From Allotamlana fucoidanivorans (GTDB lineage Bacteria; Bacteroidota; Bacteroidia; Flavobacteriales; Flavobacteriaceae), in NCBI RefSeq assembly GCF_045788535.1, contig NZ_CP074074.1, positions 496,001-560,000 on the forward strand: a DNA stretch of 64,000 bases. The letters are read 5' to 3'. This document shows, in pieces, positions 28,339-37,027 of the stretch (the first letter of the stretch is position 1; each line of letters opens with the position of its first letter). A program made the translations under genes and the position numbers. The notes beneath the pieces were generated by a model. The model was not told the origin of the DNA. It was given only the letters and a program-made list of their open reading frames with translations, and did not search any database.

Positions 28339-29073
28339 TTATTTTATTTCAAATCCTCTATCGTTATTTCTATTCTTGAACGATTTATGAATATCCCATT
28401 CCTTTATTTCCTCTTTGCTACTTATTTCCCAATTATTACATTCAAAATGTCCTTTTAAAATTGTGTCATTTTCAAAATAACCGAAATCTTGTGATAATCT
28501 CAATTCAAAATTACCATAAACATTTGAAGCAATAGAATAGTCAAAAGTTGAAATTGCAATTTTATATTTATCAATGTCCATTGATTTAAAATCACTACCG
28601 TTATATTCCAATTCTGTAGATTTTGAATATAATTCAAGATTTTTTATGACACTATCTTTTAAAATCAGAGTCAAGAATTGAAATTGTCCGTCAATTCGTT
28701 TCAAGTAACCTAAATCCATTAAGTGGTTAAGTCTACCGCCAGATTTATCAGTAATTCCAGTAGAATCCAATTCTTTTTTTGTCGGTATTCCTGACCTTAA
28801 TTGAATTTTAATTATGTTATTTTTTTTGTCTTTTTGACAAGAACAAAGGGCAAAAACACTTTCGCTTTTAATTTCATTTGATAATTCTAACTCAACAACC
28901 TTTCCTAATGGTTTTAACGTGCTATCAATTCTTATTTGATTTCTAAATGTATTAATTGAGTCAGTTTTAGTTTTTTCTATTTTTTGATATTCAATATTTT
29001 TTTCACCTGTTTTGTTATCAGTTTTACAACTGAATATGACAAATAAAATTAATATTGAAATTCCGTTTTTCAT
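28339..29073 (-). CDS. Lipoprotein of unknown function (cassette C5)
   Basis: 244 residues with a lipoprotein signal (ILILFVIFSCKTDNK). No domain recognised. A segment (GGRLNHLMDLGYLKRIDGQF) looks like a short winged-helix-like or helix-turn motif but this is weak. Matching cassette tags GTTAGGCAAA. Confidence 0.6.
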   Translation of the reverse strand: MKNGISILILFVIFSCKTDNKTGEKNIEYQKIEKTKTDSINTFRNQIRIDSTLKPLGKVVELELSNEIKSESVFALCSCQKDKKNNIIKIQLRSGIPTKKELDSTGITDKSGGRLNHLMDLGYLKRIDGQFQFLTLILKDSVIKNLELYSKSTELEYNGSDFKSMDIDKYKIAISTFDYSIASNVYGNFELRLSQDFGYFENDTILKGHFECNNWEISSKEEIKEWDIHKSFKNRNNDRGFEIK

Positions 29074-29079
29074 AATTTT

Positions 29080-29212
29080 GCCTAACGGTTTTGGCTATGG
29101 TTTCGTTGCGGAATGGTTCGGCAGAACTATTCCGCCGTAAACCAAAGTTAGCAAATACGCAGGAATTTTAGTTATGAAATTCCGCCGCAATGAACTATAG
29201 CCGGTGTTGTGC
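29080..29212 (-). repeat. attC-like site 5 (between C6 and C5)
   Basis: AAC at 29084, GTT ending at 29208. Arms GGCTATGGTTTCGTTGCGG and CCGCAATGAACTATAGCC pair. Almost identical to site 23 in its left half. Confidence 0.9.
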
Positions 29213-29219
29213 AACGTAC

Positions 29220-29915
29220 TTATTTTTCCGTATCTATTAACCAAGCGTTTTTGTATTCCGTTGTTTTAGTTAATTCTTGTTTTAATTTTTCTCGGTTTAA
29301 ATCCAATTCGGAATATTCTGCTCTTTCATAGAGTAGGTTGTATGCCGATTGATGAAGTCCGTATTTTTTTAATTTATAAAAGTCCGCTTTTGCTTTTTCC
29401 GAATTCAGATTGTCGTTATCAAACTCAATTTTTAATAAATCAACCAAAGTGTCATTTACAAACTTATTTTGGTAATTAAGTCGTTTTTTGTCCGATTTCA
29501 TAGAGTTAAATTCTCGGATTATTTGATAAACGATTGAGTCGTTATTCTCCGCTTTTCTGCGGTTCCAAAATTCAGTGTAATACTTGGTTTGTATTTCGGG
29601 ATTGTTGTAAGTCAATTGCAAACTGGCAATTAGATTCTCAAAATTCCGCTTTATATAAATTCCTTCGATAAGGAAATGACTTTCGCTTTTTGAAATCAGA
29701 TTCTCAAGTTTTCCATATCCAAACTTTTTAAACGATTCGTGAAGCATTTTTAAGTTTTCGGGTTTTCTAATCCAAGAGTTTCTTGTCCAATCTCCATTTC
29801 TCAAATCGAAAAATGAAGTTTGATTTTCTGCATAAAATTCCAATTCAGATTTCTTGTCGTTTTTACAAGACAGAAATAGAAAAATCAGAAGTGAAATTGT
29901 TAGCAGTTTGTTCAT
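29220..29915 (-). CDS. Lipoprotein of unknown function (cassette C6)
   Basis: About 231 residues from the ATG at 29913-29915, chosen because it gives a lipoprotein signal (MNKLLTISLLIFLFLSCKND). A longer frame from 29981 would start inside the recombination site. Mature protein is helical with no recognised domain. Confidence 0.65.
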   Translation of the reverse strand: MNKLLTISLLIFLFLSCKNDKKSELEFYAENQTSFFDLRNGDWTRNSWIRKPENLKMLHESFKKFGYGKLENLISKSESHFLIEGIYIKRNFENLIASLQLTYNNPEIQTKYYTEFWNRRKAENNDSIVYQIIREFNSMKSDKKRLNYQNKFVNDTLVDLLKIEFDNDNLNSEKAKADFYKLKKYGLHQSAYNLLYERAEYSELDLNREKLKQELTKTTEYKNAWLIDTEK

Positions 29916-29927
29916 TTTCGGTATGTT

Positions 29928-30059
29928 GCACAACGGTTTTGTGTATGATTTCGTTGCGTGTTTAAGCACTAAAGTTAGCAATTAAATCACAGATAGAAAG
30001 TCCGCGAGGACTTTCGTAAGTAGGCTATAACTAGCAATGAATTATACACGGTGTTGTAA
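29928..30059 (-). repeat. attC-like site 6 (between C7 and C6)
   Basis: AAC at 29932, GTT ending at 30055. Arms GTGTATGATTTCGTTGC and GCAATGAATTATACAC pair. Inner GAAAGTCCGCGAGGACTTTC is a perfect palindromic stem-loop. Confidence 0.9.
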
Positions 30060-30066
30060 AACGTTT

Positions 30067-30914
30067 TTATTTATCACGTTTCAAAATTATTGAGTCTTCA
30101 GAATCAAATTCGGTCGGACGTATTCCTTCAAAGCCGATAGCAAATTCCATTGTGTCATCATCAATAAAATTCGAGATACAGAGTAGTTTCTTTTGTTTTT
30201 TACTCTAAACATCGTTACTATTAAATCTACTTGTATAGGTTTTGTTTCGCTATTTATTTCATAGGTCATACTTCCTTTTTTTCCATTTTGGACAAACTCT
30301 TTTCCGCCCATTATTTGTCCTTGTATTTCGAAGTATGCATAACCTTCCGAATCAAAGTTCAAGTATCCTATATCTTTTTCATCTTCTCCAATCCACTTTC
30401 CAATGAATTTTCCTTTATCATTTTCATTAGAATTAAATTCTAATTTCGTCCATAATCGAGATTTAACTACTTTCTTTTTATATTTTCCTGGTCGAACTTT
30501 TATTTGTTCCGTTGCTTGCTTTATTAATTTATCAATTTCATCTGATTGTGGATATGATTTAACTTTTATGTCAATTATTTCCGCTTTTTCAGTTACAGTC
30601 AGATAAACATAAACGTTGCCATTAAATTCCGTTTCAGAATTCAGTTTTTCGTTTATCAATCCATTTAGATTTTTTTCAGCACAAGCAATTTGTTCTTTTT
30701 CCGAAATTCCACTTTCACAATCATTTTCAAATGGCAATTCCGTCAGAATTGCATAATGATAAATTCCTTCTTTTTTCTGTTTGAAAGGTTTTAATTTATA
30801 TCCTTTTTCAGCCGAATCATCTGCGTCTAAGAAATGTCCTTTCGGAATTTGTCCAATCGCAAACATTGGAATCAGAAGTAAAATTGTCAAAAAGTTTAAT
30901 TTGTATTTGCTCAT
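30067..30914 (-). pseudogene. Exported protein, probable 3' frameshift (cassette C7)
   Basis: The open frame 30087-30914 encodes 275 residues with a signal peptide (LTILLLIPMFAIGQ). Its last ~45 residues look unlike the rest. In the next phase, the sequence after the A-run near 30199-30205 reads LCISNFIDDDTMEFAIGF and continues to a stop at 30067, a more natural ending. Gain of one A in the run (six to seven) restores it. So the gene either lost one base or contains a sequencing error. Function unknown; residues 90-140 resemble a TonB-C-like fold only vaguely. Confidence 0.6.
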
Positions 30915-30936
30915 TTTGTTGGTTTGGGTAAATGTT

Positions 30937-31068
30937 TTACAACGGTTACGTATAAAAATAGTGCGATTTTGTGTATGAGGATTTTCCGTAGGAAAATCAG
31001 AAGCTACAAAAGCGCACTACACTTTGTTTAAGCACTAAAATAAGCATTGTTTTTATGCTTTGTTGTAC
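30937..31068 (-). repeat. attC-like site 7 (between C8 and C7)
   Basis: AAC at 30941, GTT ending at 31064. Arms CGTATAAAAATAGTGC and GCATTGTTTTTATGC pair. Contains GGATTTTCCGTAGGAAAATC. Family of sites 10 and 11. Confidence 0.87.
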
Positions 31069-31079
31069 CCAGTTTTTTA

Positions 31080-31703
31080 TTAGGTAAAATCATATCCTTC
31101 ATCTTCTAAAATTTCCTTTTCGTTTCTTCTTTTAATTAGTCGATTTAAAGTTGCGTTTTCAGTTCCCTTTCTCCGAAAATGCCCTGTGTTTTCGTCAATC
31201 AGTCGATTAATTATTTTGTCACTTATTTTATTAATAAATAAAAAGTTAAAAGAGTCTTTTGTCACAATCCAAGGTGTTAAAAGAATTCCACGTCTTGACC
31301 ACCAACCAGCAAAAAAAGTAATTAAAATTGCTTTTAACTTTGCCTTTTTTCCACAACTTAAACACAATATTTTTTCATTCCGTGTGTCGTTCGCAAAAAG
31401 TAAGACAGAAACGACTTGATTAATTTCAAATCCATAAAGTCTATCTTTTTTTTCAGCGCATTTTGGGCAATTCAGACTTTGGATTTTCTTTATTAGAGAA
31501 TTGCGTTCAATTCCGTCGTAAGTTTTGGTTTCAGTTTCTACCCAACTAATTAGATTCTTGTCAAGATTCCGTTTCTCAATTTCCTCTTTTAAAATCCCGA
31601 GAACATCTTTTCTTAATCCTTTCGATTCTTTTTTTGCAATATTCTCAATTTTTGAATCGGAAAATCCTTTGTAGTTTTCTCTTATTTCTTCGACACTATA
31701 CAT
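31080..31703 (-). CDS. Zinc-ribbon protein (cassette C8)
   Basis: 207 residues. A helical N-terminal half precedes two Cys pairs, CPKC and CLSC, about 35 residues apart, forming a likely zinc ribbon. Between and after them are hydrophobic stretches (VVSVLLFAND, AILITFFAGWW). Not recognised beyond that. Tags GTTGTACCCA match at both ends. Confidence 0.6.
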   Translation of the reverse strand: MYSVEEIRENYKGFSDSKIENIAKKESKGLRKDVLGILKEEIEKRNLDKNLISWVETETKTYDGIERNSLIKKIQSLNCPKCAEKKDRLYGFEINQVVSVLLFANDTRNEKILCLSCGKKAKLKAILITFFAGWWSRRGILLTPWIVTKDSFNFLFINKISDKIINRLIDENTGHFRRKGTENATLNRLIKRRNEKEILEDEGYDFT

Positions 31704-31728
31704 TCAGTTTGCGTTCGGGTTAAATTGG

Positions 31729-31861
31729 GTACAACGTTTATGTATATGGAAAGTTGCGTGTTTGTGTGCGAGGATTTTCCGAAGGAAAATCAGAAGCCAG
31801 CAAACGAGCAACTAACATTGGTTTAGCCAAATCTAGCAATTTTTTATATACTTTGTTGTAA
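31729..31861 (-). repeat. attC-like site 8 (between C9 and C8)
   Basis: AAC at 31733, GTT ending at 31857. Arms GTATATGGAAAGTTGC and GCAATTTTTTATATAC pair. Inner GGATTTTCCGAAGGAAAATC. Family of sites 22, 24, 25. Confidence 0.9.
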
Positions 31862-31868
31862 GCCGTTT

Positions 31869-33104
31869 TTATAACAGTTTTCCTAATTCAGGAAGTAAAT
31901 TTAAACTAAGCTTATTTTTTAATTGTTCCATTTCCGTTTTTTCAATTTTATCACCTATTCGAATTCTACAGACTTCAATTTCATTATTATTAATTTCAGT
32001 AAATCCAATGACTTGTTCACCTAAAAATGCTGTTCGGATGTTTATAATAACATGTTCCTTTTTTCCTATTGGATAAGCACGAATTTGATTTTTATTTTCA
32101 ATGTCACCAAGATTGTAAACCCATCCCATATTTTCTGTTCTAAAACCTTTAGCTTTGGAACTTAAAATTGTTTGAACTTCTCTTTTAATATTTTCATTTA
32201 TTGTAATTAAATTATTTTTTAAATCATCTAAATTGTTGCTTTGAATTTTCTTTGCATGAAGTTTTAATTGCTCTTCAATTTGATTCTTGTCTGTATTTTC
32301 AATATTTTCCATTTGATTCAATAAATCTATAATTTCCTTAGCAGAAGACCATCTTTTGGCCATGTCTATCTGGAAAGCCTTATCGAAAATAGTATTCCAA
32401 ATGAAAGGCATTTTAATTTTAGAAATTGTTTTAATAGCTTCATCTGTTTGATGGGCAAATTGTCCATTTTCATTTAATAAAACCCTTGGATATTTTCCTG
32501 AAAATAAATATAATGCTATTCCGCAAGCTAGTGTCAAATCACTTCTTGAATCTCGCTTACTTGTGCTTCCTGCTGAGAATTCTGGTAGCCTTATAAATCT
32601 ATTACCTAGTTCTTGTCCAATAGAGGTTATATTTTGTTCGTCATTTAGATTTACTGAAATTCCAAAATCAACTAAGAAAAGTTTTCCTATATCATCAATT
32701 AAGATATTTTCTGGTTTAATATCTCTGTGAACAATTTCTTTATCATGAATTTCAGTTAATATGTTTAATAGCTGTTTAAAAATGTTAACAGCTCTTTTGA
32801 ATTCAACGGGTTTTGCTATTTTATCTAGGCTTTTCCCTTTAATAAATTCAGCACAATAAAATAGTTCTTCATTGGTTTCGAAATTGTTAACATTAGTATC
32901 AATGATTTTGGGGATACCTGATATATTCAGAGATTTGAAAAGTGTAGTTTCTCTAAAGAAGCGTAGACGTCTTTCGGTAGAATTTTTTTTAAGTTTTTTT
33001 AAGAAATATTGTTTACCTGTTTCGATTTCTATAACAATGAAACAGTCTCCTTGACCACCACCTAGATTAGAGCTATTAATTCGATATTTGTCTTCCCATT
33101 TCAT
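31869..33104 (-). CDS. Serine/threonine protein kinase (cassette C9)
   Basis: 411 residues. Kinase domain ~1-265: glycine-rich loop GGGQGDCF (15-22), ATP-binding Lys in YFLKKL (36/37), catalytic HRDIKPENIL (Asp128, Asn133), DFG at 146-148, RLPEF as APE-like motif. A coiled linker follows (~270-310) and then a C-terminal domain of ~100 residues of unknown type. An intracellular eukaryotic-like kinase as a cassette gene suggests defence or signalling. IS3-type copy C sits 22 bp upstream. Confidence 0.88.
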   Translation of the reverse strand: MKWEDKYRINSSNLGGGQGDCFIVIEIETGKQYFLKKLKKNSTERRLRFFRETTLFKSLNISGIPKIIDTNVNNFETNEELFYCAEFIKGKSLDKIAKPVEFKRAVNIFKQLLNILTEIHDKEIVHRDIKPENILIDDIGKLFLVDFGISVNLNDEQNITSIGQELGNRFIRLPEFSAGSTSKRDSRSDLTLACGIALYLFSGKYPRVLLNENGQFAHQTDEAIKTISKIKMPFIWNTIFDKAFQIDMAKRWSSAKEIIDLLNQMENIENTDKNQIEEQLKLHAKKIQSNNLDDLKNNLITINENIKREVQTILSSKAKGFRTENMGWVYNLGDIENKNQIRAYPIGKKEHVIINIRTAFLGEQVIGFTEINNNEIEVCRIRIGDKIEKTEMEQLKNKLSLNLLPELGKLL

Positions 33105-33165
33105 TATTCCTCAGAGTTTCTTTAAATGTCTAGTCCTGAAATATGGCTACAGGTTAAAAATTGAT

Positions 33166-33966
33166 TTACGCTGTTTTTAAATATACCATATTTGGTGTTT
33201 TATAGTCTAAAGATACATGTAATCTAATTTCGTTGTATAGATTGATTGCACTTTTTGTTGCTCTTTTGGCGTGTTGTACGCTATCAAAGGTCTGGTCAAG
33301 ATAAAACTCGTCTTTTAGGATGCCGTTTACACGTTCAGCAATAGCGTTTTCGTAGCAATGATTTTCTTCTGTCATACTAATTTTGATGTTGTTTCTCTTT
33401 AAAATTTGTGTGTATATATTGCTACAATATTGTATGCCTCTATCCGAGTGATGTATTAGGTTTTCTGTGTTTTTAGCTTGATATAATGCTTTTTTAAGAG
33501 CTCTGGTACAACCGCTAAGTTCAAGGCTATCACTAAGGTCGTAACCTATGATTTTTCTAGAATACATGTCAGTTATAAGGGCCAAGTAGCAAAATCCTTT
33601 TACAGTTCTGATGTATGTAATATCCGATACCCAAACCTGATTAGGTCTATTAACAAGTACATCTTTTATGATGTTTTTATGTTTGTAAAACCTATGAAAA
33701 GAATTGGTAGTTCTGTAGCTGGGTTTCTTTCTGGTTATAAGCATATTGTGTTTTCTAAGAATGTTGAAAAGCGTGTCTCTGCCTACTTTAAGGTTTGCTT
33801 TATCAAACTCATTTTTTAAAGATATTTTGAGTTTACGTACGCCTTCTCTAGGCAAGGACCTGCGCTTTTGGTTCACAATTTGAATGATCTGTTGTTCAAG
33901 TTTTAAACGTTTGTCAGCTCTATATTTATACTTGTAGTACGCATCACGTTTAAGCCCGAAAGCCAT
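33166..33966 (-). CDS. IS3-family OrfB, copy C
   Basis: 266 residues, identical subtype to copy A. The frame itself is intact, but OrfAB formation is affected by the missing base upstream. Confidence 0.88.
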   Translation of the reverse strand: MAFGLKRDAYYKYKYRADKRLKLEQQIIQIVNQKRRSLPREGVRKLKISLKNEFDKANLKVGRDTLFNILRKHNMLITRKKPSYRTTNSFHRFYKHKNIIKDVLVNRPNQVWVSDITYIRTVKGFCYLALITDMYSRKIIGYDLSDSLELSGCTRALKKALYQAKNTENLIHHSDRGIQYCSNIYTQILKRNNIKISMTEENHCYENAIAERVNGILKDEFYLDQTFDSVQHAKRATKSAINLYNEIRLHVSLDYKTPNMVYLKTA

Positions 33967-34030
33967 ACAAATAGTGGTTAAAGACGCAAATCCTTTAGCT
34001 TTGTCTTTGGTTTTACTTAGCGCTCTATAT

Positions 34031-34387
34031 TTAGCTTTTTTTTAGTTCTGCAACAGATTTATAGCCAAGATCTTCGGCAGCAACTTCCAGGTATGAATCT
34101 TGAATCATTGCATCTAGATCTTTCTTTAACAACAATTTTTTTAGTTGTTCAATCTCTTTTTGAAGTTCTTTAATGCGTGTTATTTCGTCTTTGGTTTTCA
34201 CAGTTATTCTAGTGTTCATAAGGTCTTTACGGTTGTACTTTCTTATCCATTCATTAATGGTAGTTGGTGCAATACCGTAGGCTTTCCCTAGTTGATATTT
34301 GTTTAGTTTTCCTGTTGTAAGTTCGTCTAAAATTTTCAGTTTAAAAGGTTCTGAATACCGTCTGATTACTTTGTCATTTTTGTACAT
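34031..34387 (-). CDS. IS3-family OrfA, copy C (altered C-terminus)
   Basis: 118 residues instead of 123: the loss of one A gives the ending ELKKS rather than ELKKKLNIER. A -1 slip no longer leads into orfB, so this copy is predicted not to make a normal transposase. Confidence 0.85.
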   Translation of the reverse strand: MYKNDKVIRRYSEPFKLKILDELTTGKLNKYQLGKAYGIAPTTINEWIRKYNRKDLMNTRITVKTKDEITRIKELQKEIEQLKKLLLKKDLDAMIQDSYLEVAAEDLGYKSVAELKKS

Positions 34388-34433
34388 AATGTTTGAAATT
34401 ATGTAGCCTTTATTCAGGACGGGTCAAGCTTAC

Positions 34434-34564
34434 GCACAACGGTCTCGGCTATGAGTAGTTGCGTGGATTAGCGATTAACTTAGCAAGTACACACCAAACT
34501 GAAAATCCGCGAGGATTTTCAGAAGTAGGCGAGAACAAGCAATTACTTATAGCCATTGTTGGCA
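34434..34564 (-). repeat. attC-like site 9 (between C10 and C9)
   Basis: AAC at 34438, GTT ending at 34560 (123 bp). Arms GGCTATGAGTAGTTGC and GCAATTACTTATAGCC pair. Inner GAAAATCCGCGAGGATTTTC. Nearly identical to sites 12, 14 and 26. Confidence 0.92.
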
Positions 34565-34573
34565 AATCGTTTT

Positions 34574-35110
34574 TTATAAATATTTTAGGTCAAATTCCCC
34601 TTCTCTTATTTCAATAACTTCTCCATCTTCGTTTACTGCGTCAAACTCGAAACGACCACCCAAAATATAGTTGTCAATGTCGTGATATAGAATTTCCAAA
34701 GTTCCAAAATAAATTTCGTTTGTTTTGTAAACTGAGCTGGCGGTATCAATACTATATTCTCCTTGATTTGGTTCTTCACTAAGATTATAAATATTACCAA
34801 CCATTGAAGTTGTTGTGCTTATTCCAGTAATTTCTATTGTTACAAATTGGTCAATGAAATCTGGTGACTGACCTCTATTCCTAAACGAAAGGTACATACG
34901 ATTTAAATCATCATAGTCAGCCATACTGAACCAAACGGATCTAGCACCTGGACTTGTTACTACAGATGGTTTTAATAGGTTACCGTTAACCTCACATTTC
35001 ACGCCTCCTCGTCCGTCAAATACATAGTTTTCATCGTCTAAATCGACAGACGCTGTATCGCAAGCAATGAATGTCAATATTGATAAAATCAGAATCAATT
35101 TATTTTTCAT
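34574..35110 (-). CDS. DUF6252-like lipoprotein (cassette C10)
   Basis: 178 residues from the ATG at 35108-35110 (MKNKLILILSILTFIACDT), which gives a good lipoprotein signal. The body (RGGVKCEVNGNLLKPS, YLSFRNRGQSPDF, GRFEFDAVNEDGEVIEIREGEFD) resembles the Flavobacterial DUF6252 group of small beta-rich lipoproteins. Function unknown. Confidence 0.65.
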   Translation of the reverse strand: MKNKLILILSILTFIACDTASVDLDDENYVFDGRGGVKCEVNGNLLKPSVVTSPGARSVWFSMADYDDLNRMYLSFRNRGQSPDFIDQFVTIEITGISTTTSMVGNIYNLSEEPNQGEYSIDTASSVYKTNEIYFGTLEILYHDIDNYILGGRFEFDAVNEDGEVIEIREGEFDLKYL

Positions 35111-35361
35111 AATTCTATTTATTTGTAGATGAGATTCCATTTATAAGGTTGCGTCAAAATGTTTGCCAACGGTTACGTATAAGAATAGTGCGGTTTTGTG
35201 TCCGAGGATTTTCCGCAGGAAAATCAGAGTGACCAAATACGCACTAACCTTTTGATTTAGGATTAAACTTAAGCATTATTTTTATACAATGTGCCTGTTG
35301 CACAACGTGATAAATATAAGATAAAATTTCATAAATTGTATTATAATTCTTATGTTTAATA

Positions 35362-36927
35362 ATGCAAGGCAAAAAAGAGTATCAGGAGAAATTATTCAAC
35401 AATTTTCAGTTAAGTGTTCGTGTACCAGAGCACAATTTCTATCGCCGATTAAAGGGTGTTTTACAATTAGAGTTTCTGTATCAAGAAACCAAAGGATATT
35501 ATGGTAGCAGTGGTCAAAAGAGCATAGATCCTGTGGTGTTTTTTAAACTTTGTCTGGTGGGGTATCTGGAAAACATCACCAGCGACCGCAAGCTCATCGA
35601 GCATTGCAGTATGCGTTTGGATATTCTTTATTTTCTAGGTTATGATATTGATGAAGAATTACCATGGCATTCTACCATCAGTCGTACTCGAGGATTGTTT
35701 CCGGAGTCTGTATTTGAAGCGGTATTTGGCAGAGTTTTTGAGCTTTGTGTATCGGCCGGAATGGTCAGTGGGCATACTCAGGCCATCGACAGTGCCCCTG
35801 TCAAGGCCAATGCTTCTATGGACAGTTTGGAACTCAAGGTCCCAGAAGCAGATTTGGACAGCCACCTGCGAAAAATCCGCCATATCAGTAAACGTGATAA
35901 AGACCAACCGCTACATCAGGCTAAAGGCAACAAAGCGGATATTGATCAGCAAACTTTATCGGCCAGTGCTAAGGAGTTACAAGCCATAAAAAGCAGAAAC
36001 AGTAAATGGGCAAAGGAACAGGACCAGCGTCCCGGAGCGGGCAATAAAGGCAGCAGATATACCAGTAACAAAACCCACTACAGCCCAACAGACCCCGATG
36101 CCCGCATTAGTGTTAAACCGGGTAAATCCAGAAAGCTGAATTACCAAAGTCAGCTTACGGTAGATACAGCTCATCATGTGATTAGTGATATTAAGGCTTA
36201 TCATGCCGATGGAAAAGATAATCAACAATTAGCAGACATCGTGGTTCGCGTACAACGTCGCTTACGCCGATCAGGATTAGTCTGGGAAAACTGTGTGGCC
36301 GATACCGGGTATAGCAGTGGAGAGAATTACGCCTTTCTGGAAGGGAGGAATTTAAAGAGTTTTATTCCGGCACACGGGACTTATAAAGGCTGCCCAGACG
36401 GGTTTACCTATAATGAAACCCAAGATTATTATGTTTGCTCACAAGGTAAGATCATTCCTTTTAAAAAGGTGTTTTATGAAACAAAGAACCACACCAAGAA
36501 GAAAGAATACCGCGCCTCAAAGAAAGTGTGTATCGATTGTCCAATCCGCCGTGAGTGTTTAGGTAAGAGTGCCCAGGAAAAGAAATTCACCGTAACGTAT
36601 TACCGCGCGGAGTATGAGCGAAACATTGGGCGTGTAAATAGTCCACAGGGGCGCTATATGAAAGCCAAGCGACAAAGCACAGTAGAGCCCGTATTTGGAA
36701 CCTTAACCCAGTTTATGGGACTTAGGAAAGTCAATACCATTGGCATTAAGCAAGCTAATAAGTGTATGCAGCTCTCGGCCATAGCCTACAACCTTAAAAA
36801 GTACTTGAAATTCATAGAAAAACACAGTAAAAGCGGGGCGGCAAGTCTGCAAACTCATTTTTGCATGTATAAAGGCATAATAGGCCTTGTTATTAGCCCC
36901 AGAAAGCATCTTGATTTTAGATGGTGA
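35362..36927 (+). CDS. IS1182-family transposase, copy 1
   Basis: 521 residues, full length. N-terminal DUF772 region (SGQKSIDPVVFFKLCLVGYL, WHSTISRTRG), then the DDE-type catalytic domain (AIDSAPVKANASMD, VADTGYSSGENYAFL, EPVFGTLTQFMGLRKV) with a Cys cluster (CIDCPIRRECLG). Intact. Confidence 0.92.
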   Translation: MQGKKEYQEKLFNNFQLSVRVPEHNFYRRLKGVLQLEFLYQETKGYYGSSGQKSIDPVVFFKLCLVGYLENITSDRKLIEHCSMRLDILYFLGYDIDEELPWHSTISRTRGLFPESVFEAVFGRVFELCVSAGMVSGHTQAIDSAPVKANASMDSLELKVPEADLDSHLRKIRHISKRDKDQPLHQAKGNKADIDQQTLSASAKELQAIKSRNSKWAKEQDQRPGAGNKGSRYTSNKTHYSPTDPDARISVKPGKSRKLNYQSQLTVDTAHHVISDIKAYHADGKDNQQLADIVVRVQRRLRRSGLVWENCVADTGYSSGENYAFLEGRNLKSFIPAHGTYKGCPDGFTYNETQDYYVCSQGKIIPFKKVFYETKNHTKKKEYRASKKVCIDCPIRRECLGKSAQEKKFTVTYYRAEYERNIGRVNSPQGRYMKAKRQSTVEPVFGTLTQFMGLRKVNTIGIKQANKCMQLSAIAYNLKKYLKFIEKHSKSGAASLQTHFCMYKGIIGLVISPRKHLDFRW

Positions 36928-36941
36928 ATAACTACCAAAAA

Positions 36942-36972
36942 CAACAAACGCCCTGAAAATAGGCGTTTGTAA
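36942..36972 (+). terminator. Hairpin at the end of the IS1182 transposase gene
   Basis: ACAAACGCC (36944-36952) and GGCGTTTGT (36962-36970) form a strong stem a few bases after the transposase stop. The same hairpin occurs reversed in copy 2 (38736-38762). Confidence 0.7.
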
Positions 36973-37027
36973 TTCAAGTTTTTATAAAATTATGGGCTCG
37001 TGCAACGGCTACCAATGTTGGCAATAG

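Larger units (their letters stand above)
33127..34426 (-). mobile_element. IS3-family element, copy C (1300 bp, slippery run altered)
   Basis: Same ends as copy A and same protein subtype. One base is missing in the frameshift run (T8 at 34036-34043 instead of T9). Flanks do not show a target duplication (AAA versus AGC). Cassette tags on the two sides disagree (GTTGTGCGTAAG at the 5' side, complement of GTTGTAAGCC at the 3' side). Confidence 0.92.
35292..37012 (+). mobile_element. IS1182-family element, copy 1 (1721 bp)
   Basis: Terminal bases TGCC...GGCTAC with GTTGCAC-containing inverted ends (GTTGCACAACG at the left, GTTGCACGAGC reversed at the right). Flanked by the 5-bp duplication CAATG (35287-35291, 37013-37017). 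It sits in an attC-like site directly beside the GTT crossover bases and is transcribed against the cassettes. Confidence 0.9.
35164..37023 (-). repeat. attC-like site 10 (between C11 and C10), split by IS1182
   Basis: AAC at 35168; the site continues to 35291, is interrupted by the IS1182-type copy and resumes at 37013 with CAATG then TT. Without the insertion it would have the usual length, and it is very similar to site 11. Confidence 0.88.

Noticed and set aside
35659..36228. Open frames antisense to the IS1182 transposase
   Set aside because: They are shadows of the transposase gene, present identically in both copies.
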